64,000 nt of DNA, from the NCBI GenBank assembly GCA_000433315.1, contig FR893383.1, forward strand, positions 62,001 through 126,000, in the 5' to 3' direction. This document shows, piece after piece, positions 29,016 through 35,585 of the stretch. Numbering within the stretch: position 1 is the stretch's first letter; each line of letters opens with the position of its first letter. The notes beneath the pieces are model-generated. The model was not told the DNA's origin. It saw only the letters and a program-made list of their open reading frames with translations, and did not search any database. The position numbers and the translations under genes were made by a program. The DNA comes from Firmicutes bacterium CAG:345. GTDB lineage: Bacteria > Bacillota_I > Bacilli_A > RFN20 > CAG-288.

Positions 29016-29067
29016 AAAAGCTGTTGTTAAATTCTAATTTAATTAGGAAAACAACAGCTTTTATTTT
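29016..29067 (+). terminator. Terminator of rny-ymdB
   Basis: AAAAGCTGTTGTT (29016-29028) pairs with AACAACAGCTTTT (from 29050), and is followed by ATTTTTC. It lies three bases after the ymdB stop. Confidence 0.88.
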
Positions 29068-29086
29068 TCTTTAATATCAAATTAAA

Positions 29087-29611
29087 TTAGCAAACTATAA
29101 TTTGACAACTCTTTAAAACTTTAAGCGCTGCTTCATGAGCATCTAAACTAGAGCCAGCGCAACAAGAAGAATCTACATAAAGAGGAATTTCTGGAAAATT
29201 TGCTTTCAATAATAACGCATTAGATATTACACAAATGTCTGTACAAACACCTATTAATTCAATCTTTTCTATTTCATATTTTTTTAAAATATCTTTTAAA
29301 TATTCTATTAATTCGACACTTCCAAAAGTATTTTTTTCAAACACCTTTTTATTTTTTAAATTCTCTTCTATTTCAGGAACCAAACGCCATCCATTAGTTT
29401 CTTTAATACAATGTTTAATTGGAAGTAATTTTCCTTCTTGAGTATCAAGATAATTTTCAAAATGAGTATCTTTAGTTACAAGAATTTCTCCTTGATAAAT
29501 TTCGATTTTTTTCTTTACATTATTCACTATATCTTGACCATATTTCGAGCCAAGTGAACCTGTAATGAAATCTTTTTGCATATCAATTACAATCAAATAA
29601 CTTTTTTTCAT
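29087..29611 (-). CDS. Nicotinamidase-like cysteine hydrolase
   Basis: 174 aa, isochorismatase fold. The catalytic triad can be placed: Asp in VIDMQKDF (~10), Lys in VTKDTH and Cys in GVCTDICV (~124). DTHFENY and the LPIKHCI stretch resemble the metal-binding region of nicotinamidases (PncA), which convert nicotinamide to nicotinate for NAD salvage. GAGG precedes the ATG. It is a single gene convergent with rny-ymdB. Nicotinamidase is the best guess; another amidohydrolase of the same fold is possible. Confidence 0.78.
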   Translation of the reverse strand: MKKSYLIVIDMQKDFITGSLGSKYGQDIVNNVKKKIEIYQGEILVTKDTHFENYLDTQEGKLLPIKHCIKETNGWRLVPEIEENLKNKKVFEKNTFGSVELIEYLKDILKKYEIEKIELIGVCTDICVISNALLLKANFPEIPLYVDSSCCAGSSLDAHEAALKVLKSCQIIVC

Positions 29612-29633
29612 ATTAACCTCAATTAAATGTCAA

Positions 29634-29661
29634 AATAAAAGGCCAAAAACATCTTTTGGCC
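29634..29661 (-). terminator. Terminator of the BI-1 family gene
   Basis: GGCCAAAA (29641-29648) pairs with TTTTGGCC (29654-29661). On the minus strand it is followed by TTTTATTTT, 17 bp past the stop of the BI-1 family gene. Confidence 0.85.
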
Positions 29662-29677
29662 ATATAAAACATGTTGT

Positions 29678-30415
29678 TTATTTTCTTCTTGAAGAAGCGA
29701 CAATAGCAAGAATTCTAACGAAGATATAAAGAAAATCAGTATATAATTTAAATGCATTATATATTATAAGAGCATTTCCCATATCAATATTAGCATCAAT
29801 ACTTCTAGAAATTGAACCAAAGTCAAATGCAACAATTAAAAGTACACAAACCATCATTGCTATGCTTGAAATCCAATATATAGTTTCATTAAAGAAAAAG
29901 AAATTGACTAAACTGATAAGTAAAGCACTAGTTGCTAAAGAAATTGAAATAATAGCAATCGTTCCAAGTTTATCTTTTAATAAGATACCAGCAACACCAA
30001 GAATAGCCATTACGCCACCAGTTATAAGCAAAGCATATAATGAATTTTCAGCTCCAGCATAATATAACGATGAAGAAAGTAAAATTCCAAAAGCTATTGC
30101 ATAAATAACATAGCAAACTGCTGTTAAAATAGACTTGTTTTTCATTGCTCCTACTTGGAAAACAATCATTATAGGGAACAACACAATTGCTGAACCAATA
30201 ATTGAGTAAAGATATACTGTTTCAAACATTTCAACTGTTGAAACCATATAAGACAATGCCCAAGGGAAAACAAATCCAATAATTCCAGAAAGTAAAACGC
30301 CTAATCCAAACCATAAAAATATTTGAGTCCAAATTGCAGTTTTAGATTTTCCTACAATACGAGAATTTGGCTTATTTGTATCTATCGTTTGATTATGTTT
30401 TTGATAAATCTCCAT
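29678..30415 (-). CDS. Bax inhibitor-1/YccA family membrane protein
   Basis: 245 aa with a short polar N-terminus and about seven hydrophobic helices from residue ~30 onward. The C-terminal stretch (ALIIYNAFKLYTDFLYIFVRILAIVA) matches the conserved end of the BI-1/YccA (UPF0005) family, members of which are calcium-leak channels or regulators of membrane proteases. GGAGG precedes the ATG. Single gene with its own terminator. The specific role is not known. Confidence 0.85.
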   Translation of the reverse strand: MEIYQKHNQTIDTNKPNSRIVGKSKTAIWTQIFLWFGLGVLLSGIIGFVFPWALSYMVSTVEMFETVYLYSIIGSAIVLFPIMIVFQVGAMKNKSILTAVCYVIYAIAFGILLSSSLYYAGAENSLYALLITGGVMAILGVAGILLKDKLGTIAIISISLATSALLISLVNFFFFNETIYWISSIAMMVCVLLIVAFDFGSISRSIDANIDMGNALIIYNAFKLYTDFLYIFVRILAIVASSRRK

Positions 30416-30512
30416 GATAATACCTCCATTAAAATAAGTATAACATACTAAACGTTATTATTTATTATATTTTACTATTACTTTTTTATAAATATGTAAA
30501 AAAGAAATTATC

Positions 30513-30541
30513 TTGAACGATTATATTAAATGAATTATAAT
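30513..30541 (+). promoter_or_regulatory. Promoter of tRNA-Gln
   Basis: TTGAAC (30513-30518), 17-bp spacer, TATAAT (30536-30541), ten bases ahead of the tRNA. Confidence 0.8.
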
Positions 30542-30550
30542 AAACAGGCT

Positions 30551-30625
30551 TGGGGTATAGACAAGCGGTAAGTCAGCAGACTCTGAATCTGTCATTCCTT
30601 GGTTCGAATCCAAGTACCCCAGCCA
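30551..30625 (+). tRNA. tRNA-Gln (anticodon CTG)
   Basis: A 75-nt cloverleaf with an encoded CCA. Acceptor TGGGGTA pairs with TACCCCA, discriminator G. The anticodon loop CTCTGAA gives CTG (codon CAG), and the T arm carries GGTTCGAATCC. It has its own promoter and terminator. Confidence 0.95.
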
Positions 30626-30629
30626 TTTT

Positions 30630-30652
30630 GTTCGATTTATCGAACTTTTTTA
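30630..30652 (+). terminator. Terminator of tRNA-Gln
   Basis: GTTCGA (30630-30635), loop TTTA, TCGAAC (30640-30645), then a T-run. Confidence 0.85.
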
Positions 30653-30665
30653 TTTTAAATAATTT

Positions 30666-31661
30666 TTATTCTTCATCCATCAATGTTGTCTTTAATTCAA
30701 TTTTAATTTCATTTTCAACATTTGGATAATGAAGGCGGCATTTATCAGCTAATTTTTTCAAATCAGAAAAAATTTTAACTATAGTAGAACGAGAAATTGT
30801 AATATTATTTTTAGCGGCAATTTCAGATAATTCTGTATAAGAAGAATCTGCATGATCTAAACGTATTTCAAAAATCTTTAAATCTCTTTCACTAAAATTT
30901 TGAAGACCATAGCATTTCTCAACAATCTTAATATCTTTAATATTATTGATGCCGTTTTTTAAAGCTTTTTCATAGTTAGCTGAATAACAAATAGTGACTC
31001 GGTTATCGTTATTATTATAATCTCGTGTTAAACGGATATTTTCATAATTTAACATAGCGGTGATAGCATTTATATATGCTAAAAAATTACCTATTTGTAA
31101 AGACTTTTTTAAATACAAAATATCATGATTTCTTCTAACAAAATGTTTAAATTGAATTTGTCTATCTCCTTCTAATTTGTCAAATTCAGAATTGATAGTT
31201 TCAATCAATTTTTCATTTGGTATAGTTATACCTAAATAATAATTTCCATTTTCAGGATCATTGATAGTTCCTGTTTTCAAAAAGACGCCACAAATAATAG
31301 AGTTTGGAATATATTTTTCAAAAAGTTTATCGTAGTTTTCTTCAGATAAATCTTTATAAAAAGGAAATTTTGGATAAATATCTTTTGGCAATATAATTTG
31401 ATGAATTATATTTTTTGTAATTTTATTCTTCTTTTCATGAATAATTTTAGCTTCATAACCAAATTCTTTTTGAAGTATCATCAACACTAAATTCATGACA
31501 CTTATTATTTCACTTTCTATTTCATATTCACCTTTAGAATTAATTTTTGAACAAATCATAATACCTAAAAGAACAGAAACTCTTTCTTTAGGTTTTCTTT
31601 TTTTATACGATAATTCATTTTTTACAATTTGAGTAAAAGAAGACTGTTCAGTATTTTCCAT
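30666..31661 (-). CDS. whiA: DNA-binding protein WhiA
   Basis: WhiA family regulator, 331 aa, linked to cell division and chromosome segregation in Gram-positives. The N-terminal half corresponds to the LAGLIDADG-like domain (ERVSVLLGIMICSKINSKGEYEIE). The C-terminal helix-turn-helix is seen as DLKIFEIRLDHADSSYTELS then ISRSTIVKIFSDLKKLAD (~265-315). AAGGAAA is upstream of the ATG, inside the end of the preceding gene, so it is the last gene of the hprK-lgt-ppaX-trxB-whiA block. RapZ and YvcK, which usually sit just before whiA, are absent here. Divergent but recognisable. Confidence 0.85.
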   Translation of the reverse strand: MENTEQSSFTQIVKNELSYKKRKPKERVSVLLGIMICSKINSKGEYEIESEIISVMNLVLMILQKEFGYEAKIIHEKKNKITKNIIHQIILPKDIYPKFPFYKDLSEENYDKLFEKYIPNSIICGVFLKTGTINDPENGNYYLGITIPNEKLIETINSEFDKLEGDRQIQFKHFVRRNHDILYLKKSLQIGNFLAYINAITAMLNYENIRLTRDYNNNDNRVTICYSANYEKALKNGINNIKDIKIVEKCYGLQNFSERDLKIFEIRLDHADSSYTELSEIAAKNNITISRSTIVKIFSDLKKLADKCRLHYPNVENEIKIELKTTLMDEE

Positions 31662-31663
31662 AA

Positions 31664-32578
31664 TTATTTTCCTTGTAAATACTTTTTTACTCCTAAACTA
31701 GCTTTAGCACCATCGCCAGCTGCAACAACAATTTGTTTAAGAATTGAATTTGTGACATCTCCTACTGCAAAAAGTCCTGGAATTTTTGTTTCTTGTTTAT
31801 CATCAACTTCAATAAATCCCTTTTCGTCAAAAATATCAGGAAAAGGTAAAAATTGTGTCGATGTGCTATTTCCAACATAAAGAAATAAACCAGATACTTT
31901 TATTTCTTTTTCTTCATTTGTTTCATTGTTCTTTAAAACTAAAGATTCAAGAGCAAAATTTCCTTTTGCTTCAATAATTTTATAATTCTCTAAAAGAACT
32001 AAATTAGAATGCTTTTTCATCAAAGCAGTTTCACTTTCATCCGCATCTAACTTAGAATCAGCTATAAAATATACTTTAGGAGAAATATCTAAAAGGTAAT
32101 TAGCTTCAATAACAGCAGTATTTTTATGTCCATAAACAGCTATATCTCTTCTTCGATACAAAGCACCATCGCAAATAGCACAACGGGATATCCCTCTTTT
32201 TTCAAATGAATCTTCTCCAGGTATTTTGAATTCTTTTTCCCGAATTCCCGTACATACAATTACACTTTTTGCATTATAAAAACCTTCATCTGTTTGAATA
32301 ACAAATAAATCATCATTTTTTTGAATAATTTGTACAGAAGAATTTACTACAGGTATCTCATTTTGTTGAACTTGCTCAATAAAATGTTTGGCAAGATTCT
32401 CGCCGCTACCAAAAATTCCTGGATAATTATCAACTTCATTTAATTTAGAGACTTTACTAGCAATACTATTTTTTTCGAAACAAATAATATCAATATTAAA
32501 TCTTTTTAAATAAATTGCAGCAGTTATTCCACCAGGTCCCATGCCTATAATTGCACAATCATAATCTTTTTTAATCAT
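31664..32578 (-). CDS. Thioredoxin reductase-like flavoprotein, possibly ferredoxin-dependent
   Basis: 304 aa. The FAD-binding loop IIGMGPGGITAAIYL opens the protein and the redox-active pair is CAICDGA (~135-138), as in TrxB. The second FAD motif (PGLFAVGDVTN) is near the end. The NADPH domain is unusual: where TrxB has GGGDSA the sequence reads GHKNTA, and the HRRxxxR motif that grips the NADPH 2'-phosphate is missing (VYFIADSKL). Loss of both is the hallmark of ferredoxin-dependent flavin thioredoxin reductases described in clostridia. The cell makes reduced ferredoxin via NifJ. The gene overlaps ppaX by 8 bp. Family call is strong; the electron donor is inferred. Confidence 0.87.
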   Translation of the reverse strand: MIKKDYDCAIIGMGPGGITAAIYLKRFNIDIICFEKNSIASKVSKLNEVDNYPGIFGSGENLAKHFIEQVQQNEIPVVNSSVQIIQKNDDLFVIQTDEGFYNAKSVIVCTGIREKEFKIPGEDSFEKRGISRCAICDGALYRRRDIAVYGHKNTAVIEANYLLDISPKVYFIADSKLDADESETALMKKHSNLVLLENYKIIEAKGNFALESLVLKNNETNEEKEIKVSGLFLYVGNSTSTQFLPFPDIFDEKGFIEVDDKQETKIPGLFAVGDVTNSILKQIVVAAGDGAKASLGVKKYLQGK

Positions 32579-33209
32579 TTAATAAAGCTCCTATTTCTTT
32601 AAATTGTTTAAATTCAAAATCAGGGCATGTATCATTTGGAAGTTTGCGCATTCCATAAGTTACTAATCCTACATCTATATTAGCAACAAGTCCGCATAAA
32701 TAATCTGTATACGCATCACCAATATAAATGACTTCATCATTATCATTTTGAAAAAAGTCTAAAATTTTAAGCAAAGACTCAGGATAAGGTTTAGGTTTAC
32801 TTACATCATCAACAGATATAATAAGTTCAAAATATTTAAGTAAATCAAAATATTTTAAACATGCAATTGCTGCATCTTTGCGACGAGAAGTACAAATAGC
32901 TAAATGATATCGTTTTTTCAACTCATCCAAAACAGAAATCTCATCAGGGTATAGCGTAGTATATTTTTTTAAATTTTCTTTAGAAAATCTTTCATATTCA
33001 TCAAATAATATTTTTTTATCAACATTAGGAAAATATTTTTCAAAGGTATCTTCTAAAGTTGGACCAGAAAAAGATAATAACTCTTTTAAGCTAGGCATAT
33101 ATTCTTTTCTATATTTTTGAAACAAATTTAAAAAAGCCAAGCATATATATAAATCTGTATTTAAAAGGGTTCCATCAATATCAAAAACAATAGTTTTATA
33201 TTTACTCAT
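32571..33209 (-). CDS. ppaX: HAD-family phosphatase, PpaX-like
   Basis: 212 aa HAD hydrolase: motif I FDIDGTLLNTD, motif II ICTSRRKD, motif III Lys in SKPKPYPES and motif IV YIGDAYTDYLCG. In Bacilli PpaX is a pyrophosphatase that removes the PPi released when HprK dephosphorylates P-Ser-HPr. Its position between lgt and trxB, downstream of hprK, matches the B. subtilis order and is the main reason for this name. It overlaps lgt by 4 bp and trxB by 8 bp. It could also be a general phosphoglycolate phosphatase-like enzyme. Confidence 0.78.
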   Translation of the reverse strand: MSKYKTIVFDIDGTLLNTDLYICLAFLNLFQKYRKEYMPSLKELLSFSGPTLEDTFEKYFPNVDKKILFDEYERFSKENLKKYTTLYPDEISVLDELKKRYHLAICTSRRKDAAIACLKYFDLLKYFELIISVDDVSKPKPYPESLLKILDFFQNDNDEVIYIGDAYTDYLCGLVANIDVGLVTYGMRKLPNDTCPDFEFKQFKEIGALLND

Positions 33210-34072
33210 TTAGATATCCTATCCTCAGCCTTTTTTGCTTTTAAAATTTTTGGCAAAAATCTATTTAAGACGAATAAAGCTAATCCTATAGCGATAAAGC
33301 AATATGCCATAATTGAAGAAGCATAGACATTTTCATTTCCCATAATAAAATTAGAATTTCTCATCGGTTCAAGAATCGAACGAACAATTCCATACCAAGT
33401 AAAATATAAACAGAAGCCATCACCCCCATGATAAACATTTTTTTGTTTCATCAAAGAAATAATAAAGTGCATGATAATTAAATATCCACAAATGTTTATA
33501 ATACTTTCGACTAAAAATAGAGGAACGTTTATTAAAGATGGATTACTTGTTGTAACTTGCATTTGATTTAAAACAAAATTTGGAAGGAAATTCCAAGCAT
33601 TTCTTGAAACTTCAAATCCATAGACCTCAAAATTAAAAAAGTTACCCCATCTGCCTATTGCCTGTCCAATTAAAATTCCCGGAACAGCATAATCGATAGA
33701 ACGTAAAACATCAGCACCTTTTCTAAGATATTTTACTGTCAATGCTCCGGCTAAAATTCCACCTATCGCGCCACCTTGAATAGCTAAACCACCATCCCAG
33801 ATTCGAAAAATTTCTAAAAAATCATTAGCGAAACCACCAGAATTCCATTCAGCAATTACATACCAAATTCTAGCTCCTATTATTCCAGATGGAAAAGCAA
33901 TAAAAAAAACTGTCGAAAAGAAATCCCAACTATATCCTTCTTTTCTTGCTTCAAAAGCTGCTAAATATAAAGCTAATAAAGCACCGCATAAAATTATAAT
34001 TGCATAAAAAGTAATATGTATTCCAAAAATATTAATACCTGTAGGTAATTTATCTAAAAAATTAAAATTCAT
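33206..34072 (-). CDS. lgt: Prolipoprotein diacylglyceryl transferase
   Basis: Membrane enzyme that attaches diacylglycerol to the lipobox cysteine of lipoproteins, the first step in maturing the many lipoproteins encoded here. 288 aa with about seven transmembrane helices. The signature GRWGNFFNFEVYG (~140-152) contains the essential Arg, Asn and Glu. It also has the family's IIGARIWYVIAEW and GGLAIQGGAIGG segments. It overlaps ppaX by 4 bp and follows hprK with a 1-bp gap. Confidence 0.96.
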   Translation of the reverse strand: MNFNFLDKLPTGINIFGIHITFYAIIILCGALLALYLAAFEARKEGYSWDFFSTVFFIAFPSGIIGARIWYVIAEWNSGGFANDFLEIFRIWDGGLAIQGGAIGGILAGALTVKYLRKGADVLRSIDYAVPGILIGQAIGRWGNFFNFEVYGFEVSRNAWNFLPNFVLNQMQVTTSNPSLINVPLFLVESIINICGYLIIMHFIISLMKQKNVYHGGDGFCLYFTWYGIVRSILEPMRNSNFIMGNENVYASSIMAYCFIAIGLALFVLNRFLPKILKAKKAEDRISK

Positions 34073-34073
34073 C

Positions 34074-35003
34074 TTATTTTTCCTTATTCTTTCTACTTTC
34101 TTGTACTTCTTGCAATCTTTTTTCTAATTCAAACGCTGAATCAAATCCTGTTTGTTTCAACTTGAAATTAGTAACTGCAACCTCTATAATGCTTGCTATA
34201 TTTCTAGCAGCCGATACTGGAAGAGTAATTTTAGGAATATTGATTCCTAGAATATTCAAATATTCTGTCTTCATTCCTAATCGATCGATAACCATATCTT
34301 TTTCATAAGGTTTTAAAACAATGGCAAAGTCAATATTGTCTTTTTCCATGATTGAATTTATTCCAAAAATTCTGGCAACATCAACAATTCCAATACCGCG
34401 AACTTCCATCAATCCATAAATAGATTCCGGAGCTCTCCCAATTAATTTATCACGAACATTAGAAATCTTAACCATATCATCAGCAATTAATCTATGACCT
34501 TTTTTGATGAGCTCCATAGAAATTTCTGATTTACCAATACCAGATTCACCAATCAGTAAAACACCTATACTGAATATATTTAACAAACATGCATGTATAG
34601 AAGTTTTTTCAGCTAAATTTTCCGAAAGATAAATAACAATATCTGAAAGAAGATCACTGGTTCTCATCTTTGTTCCAAAAACAGGGCAATTCATTTCTTG
34701 AGCAGCTCTAATTAAAGAAGGAGGACAAGGATAACCTTGGCAGATAATAATACCAGGACATTCAGGATTACATAATTTTAAAAAGCGCTGATACATTTCT
34801 TCTTCATCAGTAGATAAAATTACTGACATTTCTTTATTTCCAATCAAACTTAACCGGTCTTTCCTATGATAAACAAAAGACCCCATAACTTCCATACCAC
34901 AGCGATCAACTTCTGTATTGATTATCAGTCTTTTTAAAGAAGATGGATCAGTTACATAATGAATCAATCCAAACTCATTAGCTAAATCTAGAATAGTCAG
35001 CAT
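34074..35003 (-). CDS. hprK: HPr kinase/phosphorylase
   Basis: Bifunctional enzyme that phosphorylates or dephosphorylates the regulatory serine of HPr and Crh, controlling carbon catabolite repression. 309 aa. The P-loop is GESGIGKSEISMELI (~150-165), followed by HRLIADD. The family signature MEVRGIGIVDVARIFG is present (~200). It leads the hprK-lgt-ppaX-trxB-whiA operon. Its likely target encoded in this window is the Crh-like protein at 17910-18173, which keeps the serine site. Confidence 0.96.
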   Translation of the reverse strand: MLTILDLANEFGLIHYVTDPSSLKRLIINTEVDRCGMEVMGSFVYHRKDRLSLIGNKEMSVILSTDEEEMYQRFLKLCNPECPGIIICQGYPCPPSLIRAAQEMNCPVFGTKMRTSDLLSDIVIYLSENLAEKTSIHACLLNIFSIGVLLIGESGIGKSEISMELIKKGHRLIADDMVKISNVRDKLIGRAPESIYGLMEVRGIGIVDVARIFGINSIMEKDNIDFAIVLKPYEKDMVIDRLGMKTEYLNILGINIPKITLPVSAARNIASIIEVAVTNFKLKQTGFDSAFELEKRLQEVQESRKNKEK

Positions 35004-35115
35004 ATTATCCTCTTTCTGTTTCTCAAGAAACTTATTTATAATTATATACTAAAATCATATTGTTATCTATATAGATATCATGTGCAAAATTTTATATTAA
35101 ATTACTTTATTTTTG

Positions 35116-35159
35116 TTGACAAAGAGGAAAAATATGATAGTATGTTAACCATGTTAACA
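35116..35159 (+). promoter_or_regulatory. Promoter and palindromic operator of the marR-exporter operon
   Basis: TTGACA (35116-35121), 16-bp spacer, TAGTAT (35138-35143) with TGA directly upstream giving an extended -10. Overlapping the -10 and the start is a perfect inverted repeat, TGTTAAC-CAT-GTTAACA (35143-35159). It is a natural autoregulatory site for the MarR protein encoded immediately after. Confidence 0.72.
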
Positions 35160-35585
35160 AATAGTTCTATTGCTATGAGAAACAAACTCATAAAATTATT
35201 AAAAGATATCTCCGAATATAAACCTCAAGAAAAAATGCTTTCTTGCCACCAAGGTTATGAAGCAATTCTTTTAATAATTTCCAATGAAGAAGGGCTATGT
35301 GCTAGTCAAATAAGTAAAAAAATTAATATTTCCCGAGCACGTCTTTCCAAAATAGTCAATCGATTGAAAAAAGATAATTTGATATTATTTTTTCAAGATG
35401 AGAAAAATAATCGAATAAATAGAATATATTTAACAGAAAAAGGAAAGAAAAAATCATCTGAATTGCTGATGAACATAGATAAAGAATTTGAAGAACTAAT
35501 CAACTATATGGGAAAAGAAAATATAGAAGATTTTATATCAAAAATTGAAACAATAAATTGCTTTATAAAGGAGAAAAAATGTTAA
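35151..35585 (+). CDS. MarR-family transcriptional regulator
   Basis: Winged-helix regulator, about 144 aa from the ATG at 35151. The DNA-binding region is ASQISKKINISRARLSKIVNRLKKDNLI and the wing follows (FFQDEKNNRINRIYLTEKGKK). An in-frame ATG at 35082 would extend the protein but lies upstream of a good promoter, so I prefer 35151 (or the ATG at 35142). No Shine-Dalgarno is present and the -10 box predicts a transcript start at about this ATG: a likely leaderless message. The gene overlaps the downstream ABC exporter by 7 bp. It probably represses its own operon through the overlapping palindrome. Confidence 0.82.
   Translation: MLTNSSIAMRNKLIKLLKDISEYKPQEKMLSCHQGYEAILLIISNEEGLCASQISKKINISRARLSKIVNRLKKDNLILFFQDEKNNRINRIYLTEKGKKKSSELLMNIDKEFEELINYMGKENIEDFISKIETINCFIKEKKC

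Noticed and set aside
35134..35148. Four-codon ORF after AGAGG just upstream of marR
   Set aside because: It lies upstream of the predicted transcription start and overlaps the -10 box, so it would not be transcribed from that promoter.
35082..35150. N-terminal extension of the MarR protein
   Set aside because: The extension overlaps a near-consensus promoter that would transcribe only from about 35150; the extension does not look like MarR family sequence.
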